From Planctomycetota bacterium (GTDB lineage: Bacteria; Planctomycetota; UBA8108; UBA1146): a stretch of DNA of 52,588 nucleotides. The notes beneath the pieces were generated by a model. It was given only the letters and a program-made list of their open reading frames with translations, made no database searches and was not told the DNA's origin. The stretch is from the NCBI GenBank assembly GCA_018694835.1, contig JABHOG010000019.1:1-52588 (forward strand). Direction: 5' to 3'. This document shows, piece by piece, positions 16,135 to 24,764 of the stretch. Both the position numbers and the translations under genes were made by a program. How positions within the stretch are numbered: position 1 is the first letter of the stretch; each line of letters starts with the position of its first letter.

Positions 16135-16904
16135 AACCACTGCGCGTCGTCGACCTGGCCGCTCCTTTGAGGAGCGGTGGTGGCTGCGAGGGGTTGATTG
16201 CGAGTTTTCCCGATCGCTGGGGTGGGGTCAGTGAGACCCCTTTCGATTCTCTCAATCTGGGATTCTCGACCGGGGACGATCCCGCTGCGGTGCGCGAAAA
16301 TCGCCGCAGATTTGCGGAGGCGGTCTCCATTTCACTCGAGCATATGGTGGTGGCGGGACAGTGCCACGGTACCGAGGTGGCCGAGGTCGGTTTGCAGCAT
16401 CGGGGGGAGGGGGCGCTGGCCCCATCGACTCGTCTTGCCCGGAGAGACGTGGTGGTGCTGACCGAGCCGGGAGTATTCGCCCTTTCTCTGACGGCGGACT
16501 GCCCGCTGGTGGCCATCGCTGACCCCCTCACCCGCCGTGCCGGGGTTGCCCATTGCGGCTGGCGTGGCACCGCAGCGGGGGCGCTATTGCGGCTGCTGGA
16601 TGTGCTGGAACCGGGTCCGGAGGCGCTGGCGATCCTCTCTCCGGCGATATCCGGCGAAAAATATCCGGTCGGTCCCGAGGTCCATCAGGCGTTGGCTGGA
16701 TTGCCTGGGGCCGCTGGTGCGGTCCGAGAGGAGGGCATCGACCTGCGAACGGTGCTTCGAGAGCAACTGCTGCGGGGGGGATTCGAGTCTGACCGGATCG
16801 CCCTGGATGTGCGCTGTAGCGCTTCGGATGGCGATCTGTTCAGTTATCGTCGTGATCAGGGGAGCACCGGTCGGGGCGGATTGCTGATCGGATGGAAATT
16901 TTGA
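16131..16904 (+). CDS. pgeF: Peptidoglycan editing factor / purine nucleoside phosphorylase (YfiH, DUF152)
   Basis: A 257-aa multicopper-oxidase-like fold enzyme. The metal-site residues are all present: His79 in QCHGTEV, Cys124 in TADCPLV and His141 in AHCGWRGT. The C-terminal RCSASDGDLFSYRRD and STGR segments are also conserved. Relatives act on purine nucleosides (FAMIN/LACC1) or keep L-Ser out of peptidoglycan precursors (E. coli YfiH). GTG 16131 overlaps the transporter stop. Confidence 0.93.
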   Translation: MKPLRVVDLAAPLRSGGGCEGLIASFPDRWGGVSETPFDSLNLGFSTGDDPAAVRENRRRFAEAVSISLEHMVVAGQCHGTEVAEVGLQHRGEGALAPSTRLARRDVVVLTEPGVFALSLTADCPLVAIADPLTRRAGVAHCGWRGTAAGALLRLLDVLEPGPEALAILSPAISGEKYPVGPEVHQALAGLPGAAGAVREEGIDLRTVLREQLLRGGFESDRIALDVRCSASDGDLFSYRRDQGSTGRGGLLIGWKF

Positions 16905-17157
16905 CTTCTTGGTGAGGTTGCTTTCCTGAACCCGGTTGCCCCTCTAAAATCTGATACTCAGGATCTGCGATCGGTCCCCGAGGAGACCTCCATGGGGGGG
17001 CATGGCACCTGATGTTCCCGCAGCATTTGGTGCCGGCAGGGGAAAACCGTTGGTTTTTCAGTTCCGGTTCAGGGCGAAAGGCAGTTTCTTGAGAGATCCC
17101 ATAGTGGACTCGAGTCCGGCACGGTCGGAAAGTGTTTCAGAATCAGATGTGACAGGG
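16905..17157 (+). promoter_or_regulatory. Leader region of the carAB operon
   Basis: A 253-base non-coding stretch before carA. It contains a hairpin GGAAAACC-GTT-GGTTTTTC (17041-17059) with a T-rich distal arm, and a G7 run at 16994-17000. An upstream open frame in phase with carA begins at ATG 17002 but encodes nothing resembling the CarA family. A long structured leader would suit pyrimidine- or arginine-responsive control of car genes. No recognisable regulator site or complete attenuator is visible. Confidence 0.3.
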
Positions 17158-18258
17158 ATGGCACCCTTTCGCCAGGCACGGTTGGAACTCGAAGATGGTA
17201 CCGTTTTCGACGGCCAGGCATTCGGTGCGAATCGTTCCGTTTCCGGTGAGGTGGTCTTTGCCACCGGCATGGTCGGGTATCCCGAGTCACTCACCGATCC
17301 GTCTTATCGTGGTCAGTTGATGGCGCTCACCTATCCGTTGGTTGGAAACTATGGTGTTCCTGCCAAGCCGGAAGGGGATCCCCTCTGCCATGGATTTGAA
17401 TCATCCCGTATCCAGGCGCAAGCGCTGGTGATCCAGAGTTTGTCGAGTGACTACAGTCACTGGAAAGCCACTCGCTCCCTCGACCAGTGGCTCATCGAAG
17501 AAGGAGTTCCCGGTATCACCGGGATCGACGTCCGTGCCTTGACGCGGATTCTTCGCAACGCAGGAACCCTCAAAGGACGACTGCTGATCGAGGGAAGTGT
17601 CGACCGCGAAGAGGTGTTGAATGCACCGTATCAGGATCCGGGTCAGCGCAATGTCGTGGCCGAGGTCAGTTGCGATCAACCGATCCTCCACCGCTGCGGT
17701 GTCGAAGGAGCGTTGCGAGTCATCTTGGTCGACTGTGGAGCCAAGACCAGTATCACTCGAAGTCTTTTAAAACGTGGTGCGGATGTCTTGCAGGTTCCAT
17801 GGGATCACGACTTTGTTGCCGAAGAGGGGGACGCGGTTCTTCTCTCCAACGGTCCCGGAGATCCGAAGATGGCCCGTCAGACCATCGATCATGTACGGCG
17901 CGCATTGAACGGAGATCGACCCTTGATGGGGATTTGTCTCGGTAATCAACTGCTGGCACTGGCGGCAGGCTTCGATACTTACAAACTCGACTTTGGGCAC
18001 CGAAGTCAGAACCAACCTTGTGTCGAAGTGGGAACCTCGCGCTGCTGGGTGACCAGCCAGAATCACGGCTACGCCGTCGATGGCCGGCGGATCCCCGCTG
18101 GCTGGGCAGAGTGGTTCACCAACGCCAACGACGGTTCCAACGAGGGCATCCGTCACCTCGAGAAACCTTTCTTCTCGGTCCAGTTTCATCCGGAAGCCAA
18201 TCCCGGACCTCACGATGCCGCGGAACTGTTTGACCGCCTGCTGGAGGTGGCCCGATGA
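17158..18258 (+). CDS. carA: Carbamoyl phosphate synthetase small subunit (glutaminase)
   Basis: A 366-aa subunit that releases ammonia from glutamine and passes it to CarB. The class I amidotransferase triad is intact: Cys260 in MGICLGNQ, with His and Glu in VQFHPEANPGPHD. The C-terminal half (SQNHGYAVDG, FTNANDGSNEGI) is strikingly like the glutaminase part of animal CAD. The start at ATG 17158 gives the usual N-terminus (ARLELEDGTVFDG) but has only a weak ribosome site; in-frame GTG codons at 17104 and 17149 are alternatives. It overlaps carB by ATGA. Confidence 0.94.
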   Translation: MAPFRQARLELEDGTVFDGQAFGANRSVSGEVVFATGMVGYPESLTDPSYRGQLMALTYPLVGNYGVPAKPEGDPLCHGFESSRIQAQALVIQSLSSDYSHWKATRSLDQWLIEEGVPGITGIDVRALTRILRNAGTLKGRLLIEGSVDREEVLNAPYQDPGQRNVVAEVSCDQPILHRCGVEGALRVILVDCGAKTSITRSLLKRGADVLQVPWDHDFVAEEGDAVLLSNGPGDPKMARQTIDHVRRALNGDRPLMGICLGNQLLALAAGFDTYKLDFGHRSQNQPCVEVGTSRCWVTSQNHGYAVDGRRIPAGWAEWFTNANDGSNEGIRHLEKPFFSVQFHPEANPGPHDAAELFDRLLEVAR

Positions 18259-21200
18259 GTCAGCCAAATCCTGCTCACAACCGTGTCGGTTCCGGGTCTA
18301 CTTCGAGCCGAGACGTCATTCGACCAGACAAGGTCCTGATCCTCGGAAGTGGTGCCCTCAAGATCGGTGAAGCTGGGGAGTTCGATTACTCCGGATCGCA
18401 GGCGATCAAGGCGCTTCGCGAGGAGGGGATTCGTACCATTCTGGTCAATCCCAACATCGCCACCATCCAGACCAGTGCCGATCTGGCCGACGAGGTTTAC
18501 TTTCTCCCGGTCAACTCACACTTTGTCGAGCGAGTCATCGAGCGTGAGAAACCCGATGGAATATTACTCTCCTTCGGTGGGCAGACTGCGCTCAACTGCG
18601 GCATCGAGTTGGATCGTCTGGGAATTCTCGAGAAGCATGGCGTCAAGGTACTGGGGACTCCACTCGAAACGATTCTGACCACTGAAGACCGCCACCTGTT
18701 TGCCGAGGTGTTGCGTTCGATCGAACTCGATACGCCTCGAAGTCGAGCCTGTGAGGACCTGGTTACTTCGCTGGCTGCTGCCGAGGAGATCTCCTATCCA
18801 GTGATGGTACGTGCTGCATTTTCACTGGGAGGCAAGGGTTCCGGCATCGCGAGAAATGTCGAAGAGTTGACCGAGATGGCCAACAATGCCTTCGCCAACG
18901 CTCGACAGATCCTGGTCGAGGAGTACCTGGAAGGTTGGAAAGAGATCGAGTACGAGGTGGTCCGCGATGCTCAGGATAACTGCATCACGGTCTGCAACAT
19001 GGAGAACATCGATGCATTGGGGATCCACACCGGCGAGAGCATCGTGGTGGCTCCTTCCCAGACTCTCAGTGATCACGACTACCATCGCCTTCGATCGATC
19101 TCGATCGAGTTGATTCGCCACCTGGGAGTGGTCGGGGAATGTAACGTGCAGTTTGCACTACACCCTCAGAGTGACGAGTACCGGATCATCGAGGTCAATG
19201 CGCGCCTTTCCCGGTCGTCCGCACTGGCTTCGAAGGCGACCGGCTACCCACTCGCTTTTGTCGCGGCAAAACTGGCACTGGGATACTGTCTCATCGATGT
19301 TCCCAACTCCATCACCAAGGTCACCTCGTCCTGCTTCGAGCCGGCTCTCGACTACTGCGTCATCAAGATGCCGCGGTGGGACCTGAAGAAGTTCCGTCGT
19401 GTCTCGACCAGTCTCGGAAGCGAAATGAAGAGCGTCGGGGAGGTGATGTCGATCGGCCGCAAGTTCGAGGAAGCTTTGCAGAAGGCTTGTCGAATGCTGG
19501 GTGTCGGAGCTCATGGACTGGTTTCAGCAAAAAATCATTTCAAAGAGGACGATCTTCACCAGTTGCTCGAAGTGCCCACGGAGGAGCGAATTTTCGCCAT
19601 CGGTGAGGCGTTCAAGCGTGGTTGGAGTGTGGAAAAGGTTCACGAGCTGACCAAGATTACTCCGTGGTTCCTGCAACGAGTGCGCGAGGTGGCAAAGTGT
19701 CAGAAGCAGATCGAGAACTACTCGTTGGAGAAACTTCCTCCACCGTTGTTTCGTTGTGCCAAGGAACTGGGATTCAGTGATAATCAGGTCGCTCGTTCTG
19801 TCGATCGACCCGATCCGATTCCGTCCGGTTATCAAGCCGCACTCGATGTGCGAGATCGGCGTGAGGAACTGGGAATCCGTCCGGTGGTGAAGCAGATCGA
19901 TACACTGGCAGCAGAGTATCCAGCGCAGACCAATTTCCTCTACATGACCTACAACGGATCTACCCACGATGTCGTACCGAAGGACCCCGCTCCCTTTGTG
20001 GTGCTGGGTGGGGGTGCCTACCGGATCGGCTCTTCGGTCGAGTTCGACTGGTGCGCCGTCAACGCAGTGGATGCGCTGGCTCGCGCCGGCCACCGCACGG
20101 TCATGATCAACTTTAATCCCGAGACCGTCTCTACCGATTACGACTCCTGCGATCGCCTCTACTTCGAGGAGTTGTCGCTCGAGCGAGTCCTCGACATCGT
20201 TGAACTGGAGCGATCCCAAGGGGTCGTGATCAGCGTCGGAGGTCAGATTCCCAACCAGTTGGCGGTTCCTCTGGGGAGCCGGGGAGTCAAGATCCTCGGG
20301 ACCGATGTCGACAGCATCGATCGAGCGGAGAATCGTGAGCGATTCTCGTCATTACTCGACGACCTGGGGATCGACCAGCCCGAGTGGCGCGAGTTGACCA
20401 GCATTGAAGATGCCGGTTCCTTTTCGGAACGCTGTGGTTACCCGGTACTGATCCGTCCATCCTATGTACTCAGTGGCGCTGCGATGAGCGTGGCGCACTC
20501 CGACGAGGAGATGGAAATCTACCTGAAGGCCGCTGCCGATGTTTCTCGCGAACATCCGGTGGTGGTATCGAAGTTCATCGCCGGTGCCAAGGAGATCGAA
20601 CTGGACGGAGTGGCCCAGGATGGCAATGTCGTCTGTTATGCCATCAGTGAACATGTCGAGAATGCCGGAGTTCACTCTGGCGATGCCACGATGGTATTCC
20701 CGTCGCAACGTCTCTACCTCGAGACGACTCGAAGGATCAAGCGGATCGCCAAGGGGATCGCAGAAGCGCTCTCCATCACAGGTCCCTTCAATATCCAGTT
20801 CATCGCTCGTGACAATCACATCAAGGTGATCGAGTGCAATCTGAGAGCGTCTCGCTCCTTCCCGTTCGTCTCGAAGATTCTCAAGGAGAATTTCATCGAC
20901 TATGCGGTGCGTGCGATGCTGGGACAAAAGGTCGAATCGCCCTCGAAGTCGGCGTTCGAGTTCGACTTTGTTGGTGTCAAGGCGCCTCAGTTCTCCTTCT
21001 CCCGGCTCAAGGGTGCGGATCCATTGCTGGGAGTGGAGATGTCTTCGACCGGCGAGGTCGCCTGTCTGGGTGACACTGTCGAGGAAGCCTACCTCAAGGC
21101 ACTGATATCGGTCGGGTTCAACTTGCCGAAAAAGGGCGTGTTGTTGTCGACCGGCACCATCGAGAGCAAGGCGGCCTTCCTCGACAGTGCACGCAAGATC

Positions 21201-21536
21201 GAGGAACTGGGATTGCCGATCTATGCCACTCCCAACACTCATCTGTTCCTGGAGCAGAATGGAATCGAGTCGACGATGCTCCATCAGCCTCTCGACTCCC
21301 AGTCTCCCAATGTGATCGAGGCTCTTGAAGATGGCAGGATCGACCTGGTCATCAATGTTCCGCGCAGCCTGGAACGCAAGGATCTGACGAGTGGATACCT
21401 GATTCGCCGCAAGGTGGTGGACTACGGCATCAGTATGCTGACCAACATCCAGGCGGCGAACTTGCTGGTCGAGGCACTGTGGGAAATCCGCGATCCTCAA
21501 CAGATGCTGGTCAAGCCCTGGAGTGAGTACAGCTAA
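18255..21536 (+). CDS. carB: Carbamoyl phosphate synthetase large subunit, CAD-like type
   Basis: A 1093-aa subunit with two ATP-grasp synthetase halves and a C-terminal MGS-like allosteric domain (about 960-1093). The first half begins SGALKIGEAGEFDYSGSQAI and carries ALGIHTGESIVVAPSQTL and NARLSRSSALASKATGYPLA. The second half has GGAYRIGSSVEFDWCAVNAV, FNPETVSTDYDSCDRLYF and RPSYVLSGAAM. These variants match the eukaryotic CAD/CPS1 and Bacteroidetes clade, not the common GPIVIGQACEFDYSG form of E. coli. ATG 18255 overlaps the carA stop, so the subunits are translationally coupled. Confidence 0.97.
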   Translation: MSQPNPAHNRVGSGSTSSRDVIRPDKVLILGSGALKIGEAGEFDYSGSQAIKALREEGIRTILVNPNIATIQTSADLADEVYFLPVNSHFVERVIEREKPDGILLSFGGQTALNCGIELDRLGILEKHGVKVLGTPLETILTTEDRHLFAEVLRSIELDTPRSRACEDLVTSLAAAEEISYPVMVRAAFSLGGKGSGIARNVEELTEMANNAFANARQILVEEYLEGWKEIEYEVVRDAQDNCITVCNMENIDALGIHTGESIVVAPSQTLSDHDYHRLRSISIELIRHLGVVGECNVQFALHPQSDEYRIIEVNARLSRSSALASKATGYPLAFVAAKLALGYCLIDVPNSITKVTSSCFEPALDYCVIKMPRWDLKKFRRVSTSLGSEMKSVGEVMSIGRKFEEALQKACRMLGVGAHGLVSAKNHFKEDDLHQLLEVPTEERIFAIGEAFKRGWSVEKVHELTKITPWFLQRVREVAKCQKQIENYSLEKLPPPLFRCAKELGFSDNQVARSVDRPDPIPSGYQAALDVRDRREELGIRPVVKQIDTLAAEYPAQTNFLYMTYNGSTHDVVPKDPAPFVVLGGGAYRIGSSVEFDWCAVNAVDALARAGHRTVMINFNPETVSTDYDSCDRLYFEELSLERVLDIVELERSQGVVISVGGQIPNQLAVPLGSRGVKILGTDVDSIDRAENRERFSSLLDDLGIDQPEWRELTSIEDAGSFSERCGYPVLIRPSYVLSGAAMSVAHSDEEMEIYLKAAADVSREHPVVVSKFIAGAKEIELDGVAQDGNVVCYAISEHVENAGVHSGDATMVFPSQRLYLETTRRIKRIAKGIAEALSITGPFNIQFIARDNHIKVIECNLRASRSFPFVSKILKENFIDYAVRAMLGQKVESPSKSAFEFDFVGVKAPQFSFSRLKGADPLLGVEMSSTGEVACLGDTVEEAYLKALISVGFNLPKKGVLLSTGTIESKAAFLDSARKIEELGLPIYATPNTHLFLEQNGIESTMLHQPLDSQSPNVIEALEDGRIDLVINVPRSLERKDLTSGYLIRRKVVDYGISMLTNIQAANLLVEALWEIRDPQQMLVKPWSEYS

Positions 21537-21663
21537 ACCTTTGAATCTTGGATCCTGGACCGATTTGAGGGGGTCACACTTTTCCTGAGTGGAACCCATT
21601 GCTGCGAGTCGGCGTGGGCAGCTCCTCAATCCGGAACTCAATAGAATGAAATGAGAAGATTTG

Positions 21664-22149
21664 ATGAAATCCACCATGACCATCACCGTGTTGATCTGGA
21701 TCCTCGGAATGAGCGCCATGCTGTTTCTTGGCCGGGTCAGTTTCAGTGCTCCTGTGGCCGATGGAGATCAGTATCTCAACTCCTCCGCTGAGGATGGGCC
21801 AGATGAGGCGATCGAGCAGGCGATGGAAGAGATTCACCGGGGAGGCAAAGCGGTTCGCCGTGCACTGCGCAAGAAGCAACTCGATGCCGCTCTCCTTGCG
21901 ATTTCGGTGGCGCAGAAGGGTGTGGTGGAGGCGAAGAAACTGGTTCCCGCAGCGGCATTGAAACTCGAGGGGGAAGCACAGGCTCGGATGAAGGCGGATT
22001 ACCGCAAGCGTCTGATCGAGGTGCTGGAAAAGTGGCTGCAGGTCGAGAGACTGTTGATCGATGGCAAGATGGCAGAGGCCGCAACTACCATGAAGGAAAT
22101 CTCTGAACTGGAGAAGAGTGGCCACAAGGAATACGAAGTCGAGGATTGA
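21664..22149 (+). CDS. Cytochrome b562-like secreted helical protein
   Basis: A 161-aa protein with a signal peptide (residues 1 to about 29, ending VSFSA) and a four-helix-bundle-like mature region. EQAMEEI near the start of the mature part and SGHKEYEVED at the end align with the Met and His heme ligands of E. coli cytochrome b562. MKADYRKRLIEVLEKWL and LLIDGKMAEAATTMKEI resemble planctomycete members of that Pfam family, many of which may not bind heme. No CXXCH motif is present. It probably resides in the periplasm. ATG 21664 is chosen; TTG 21661 precedes it directly. Confidence 0.65.
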   Translation: MKSTMTITVLIWILGMSAMLFLGRVSFSAPVADGDQYLNSSAEDGPDEAIEQAMEEIHRGGKAVRRALRKKQLDAALLAISVAQKGVVEAKKLVPAAALKLEGEAQARMKADYRKRLIEVLEKWLQVERLLIDGKMAEAATTMKEISELEKSGHKEYEVED

Positions 22150-22205
22150 CCTTCCGCGAGGTCGTCAGGTGTGCTGGAGAACTCGAATCCAGATCTGTCA
22201 TCAGA

Positions 22206-22250
22206 AAACCGGGGGAAGGATGCCAGAGCATCCTTCCCCCGGTTTCTTTC
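22206..22250. terminator. Strong bidirectional terminator
   Basis: A perfect 18-bp stem (22206-22223 with 22228-22245) closes on a CAGA loop. It is flanked by TTTC on the right and by GAAAA on the left, giving a T-run in either direction. It ends both the b562-like gene and the convergent S41 protease gene. Confidence 0.92.
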
Positions 22251-22272
22251 GCTGAAGCGATATCGTAGCGGA

Positions 22273-24570
22273 CTACAGGCTCTCACCTTTGGCTTCCTTG
22301 GTCGTCTCGGTTACCAGGTCGACGTACTGAGGAATTGTCGAAACCTCGGTGCCGAGGCTGCCGAGCAGTTCAAGAATGGCACCCTGCAACTGGACATCCT
22401 CGACGTAGTCGCAGGCGAACTGGCTGCCGCGTTCATCTTCGATCATGCGGCGCAATTTGCTGCGCAATCCGTACCGAGCATCATCCTCGGTGACTCCAGT
22501 ATCGGATTGTTGTTCGAACCAGCTGTCGAACCCTGGATAGATGATCTTGCCATTGTCATCGCCTGATTCGACAATCCTGGTGACCAGATCCTTGTTCTCC
22601 TGGTAGTTCTCATCGATCCACTTCTCGAACGCCTTGTTGTCGGAGAGACGTCCCAGTGCTTCGATCCGCCACAGCGGGAACTCCGTTGGTTCCTTGATGA
22701 TGTCTGGATCGATTCCACCCTCGACCAGGATCTTGCCTTGCGGATCTCTCTGGGTGTGGATCGATCGTCCACTGGGGAGATAGTAGTGCTGTACGGTGAG
22801 GCGCAAGGTGGATTCTCCACCGAGCAGTCGATTGACGCTGTCCGCCATCGGAAGCAAGCGCTGGACGCTGCCCTTGCCGTAGGTTTTGACGCCGATCAAC
22901 TTGGCGCGCTTGAAATCTTGCAACGCTCCCGAGACGATCTCGGAAGCACTGGCGCTGGAGCTATTGACCAGCACCATCATCGGGTAATCGTCACGCATTC
23001 CCTTGGTGGCGAACTTCTCCGAGTCCTCGAAAACACCACTTCCCGACTTCTGTGAAACGATGGGCATCGACGTGTCGTCGACGAACTCATCGACCAGCGA
23101 GACTGCAGACTGGAGATAGCCACCAGGATTGCTCCGGAGATCGAAGATCAATCCACGCATCCCCTGACTTTCGAGATCGTCGAGGGCGGCGATCACTTCC
23201 TTGACTGCGGTGTCGCCGAACTGTGCCAGGCCGACGTATCCCAGCTTTCCGGGAAGCATCTGGTACAGTACTGAATCGAGTTGAATCGTCTCACGAGTGA
23301 TCTCGAAATCACGAGCCTCTCTCCAGCCCCTGCGAAACACCTTCAAGGCCACCGAGGTGCCAGGCTTCCCCTTGAGCCCCTTGACGATCTCGTCGAGTGG
23401 CTTGCCCTTGGTCGATAAACCGTCGATCTCGATGACCAGATCCTCGCTGATCATTCCCGATCGATAGGCGGGTCCCTTGTAGATGGGGCGGATGATTTTC
23501 AGAGTCTCGGTGTTGGGGTCCATCTGGACCTGGGCACCGATGCCTGCGTATTCGCCGGTGATGCCCTCGTAGAATTCCTTGGTGTCCGTCACATCCATGA
23601 AGGAGGAGAAGGGGTCGAGGCTTCCGACCATTCCCTTGGCCGCTTCGATCAGTAACTTCTCATCATCGACCAGATCGGGTTCGACGTAGAAGTGGCGGAT
23701 CCGCCGCATGATCTCATCGAGCAGAGGATGATTGGTGGTACTACCCCTGCTTTTCCGAGCAGTGAGGCGCTCGATCTCCTGATCCTTGCGTAGCAGGAGA
23801 GTTTCCAGTTGGAGGATATTCTTCTCTGCCTCGGCGATCTTCTCGCTCTCAGGAGCAGGTTCTGCATCGGACTGTCGTTCCAGCGAGCGCAGAAGACGAT
23901 CGCGCTCCAGCAGCACCTTGGCCAGGGATCCCTGAGCACTCGGCTCCAGTTCGATGCTTCGAAGTAGGTTCTTCACATCACCGTCGAAGAGTCCCAGTTG
24001 TGCCAGGGCGATTGCGGCCCCGGTGCGCGCGTCTGCATCGTCCACTTTCAGCAATGGATGCAGCAGTTCGCGAGCGAGTTTTCGATCTCGGGTCACCTGG
24101 TAGAGACACTTACCCACCGCAACCCTGAGCAGGGAATCGCCCTTGGCTTCACTCTCGGCGATGGCTCTCAGTGATCTTTCGGTAGGTTTGTCGCGGAAGT
24201 CACTCATCAAGGAGATCGCTGCGGATCGTTCGACCGAGGGGGCATCTCCATTCTCACCGATGGCGATCAGGACATCTCGCACTCCTTCTGCTTCTCCCAG
24301 AGACAGCAGCGCCTTCGATGCCATCAGTCGAACCGAACGATTTTCGTGGGTCAGCAATTGCTGGACGCCACCGATGGAATCGTCGCCGAGACGTTCGAGC
24401 CGCACTGCGCCTTGCCAGACTTCAGCGAGGGGGCCACCGATGTATCGGTCGACGATCTTGTCGATCGCATCATCCGTGGGGGGAGGTACGGCAGCATTCG
24501 TGGGTATCCAGCTGCCGATGAGCAGCACCATGAGAATGGCCAGGGAAGGAACTCGAGAAGCAGCCGACAT
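22273..24570 (-). CDS. S41 C-terminal processing protease with N-terminal HEAT-like repeats
   Basis: A 765-aa exported protease. Residues 1-26 form a signal peptide (ending TNA-AVPPP). Residues 35-225 contain HEAT-like helical repeats (e.g. RLMASKALLSLGEAEGV, RTGAAIALAQLGLFDG). A coiled-coil-prone stretch follows at 225-275, then the S41 N-terminal helical part, a PDZ domain at about 335-425 and the protease core. The Ser541 (SSASASE) and Lys566 (TYGKGSVQ) dyad has the correct 25-residue spacing. It is a CtpA/Prc relative that trims C-termini of periplasmic proteins; the HEAT region may recruit substrates or an adaptor. GGAAGGGGG precedes ATG 24570. It is much longer than usual CtpA enzymes (about 450 aa). 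Confidence 0.9.
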   Translation of the reverse strand: MSAASRVPSLAILMVLLIGSWIPTNAAVPPPTDDAIDKIVDRYIGGPLAEVWQGAVRLERLGDDSIGGVQQLLTHENRSVRLMASKALLSLGEAEGVRDVLIAIGENGDAPSVERSAAISLMSDFRDKPTERSLRAIAESEAKGDSLLRVAVGKCLYQVTRDRKLARELLHPLLKVDDADARTGAAIALAQLGLFDGDVKNLLRSIELEPSAQGSLAKVLLERDRLLRSLERQSDAEPAPESEKIAEAEKNILQLETLLLRKDQEIERLTARKSRGSTTNHPLLDEIMRRIRHFYVEPDLVDDEKLLIEAAKGMVGSLDPFSSFMDVTDTKEFYEGITGEYAGIGAQVQMDPNTETLKIIRPIYKGPAYRSGMISEDLVIEIDGLSTKGKPLDEIVKGLKGKPGTSVALKVFRRGWREARDFEITRETIQLDSVLYQMLPGKLGYVGLAQFGDTAVKEVIAALDDLESQGMRGLIFDLRSNPGGYLQSAVSLVDEFVDDTSMPIVSQKSGSGVFEDSEKFATKGMRDDYPMMVLVNSSSASASEIVSGALQDFKRAKLIGVKTYGKGSVQRLLPMADSVNRLLGGESTLRLTVQHYYLPSGRSIHTQRDPQGKILVEGGIDPDIIKEPTEFPLWRIEALGRLSDNKAFEKWIDENYQENKDLVTRIVESGDDNGKIIYPGFDSWFEQQSDTGVTEDDARYGLRSKLRRMIEDERGSQFACDYVEDVQLQGAILELLGSLGTEVSTIPQYVDLVTETTKEAKGESL

Positions 24571-24704
24571 GGTCCCCCTTCCAGGGTGACAGAAATCCGT
24601 GATCCCTCCCGGGGGAGGTCAGCGACGCGGTTTCGCTGCGGATCTCAGGACGAAGGAGTATACCTGCCCGTCCGAATTAGGGCCAGAGAGACGATCTCAC
24701 CGCT

Positions 24705-24719
24705 GATCTGGACCAGATC
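24705..24719. promoter_or_regulatory. 15-bp palindrome in the ctpA-comM divergent region
   Basis: GATCTGG-A-CCAGATC is a perfect palindrome 45 bases before the comM start, placed where a promoter would be expected (TACACT at 24727-24732 could be a -10). A second palindrome, CCTCCC-GG-GGGAGG (24605-24618), lies near the protease start. Either may be an operator, and neither matches a site I can name. Confidence 0.35.
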
Positions 24720-24764
24720 TGATCATTACACTCCGGCGGTATCGACAAAACGCAGGGGAGTCTC

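Noticed and set aside
17002..17157. Longer CarA N-terminus or a separate leader peptide
   Set aside because: The extra 52 residues resemble nothing in the CarA family, whose usual N-terminus begins at 17158. A leader-peptide role cannot be supported without a coupled attenuator.
20352..21719. Long minus-strand open frame of about 455 codons opposite carB
   Set aside because: It lies opposite a fully conserved carB. The frame is open because of codon bias on the coding strand, and the translation has no recognisable domain.
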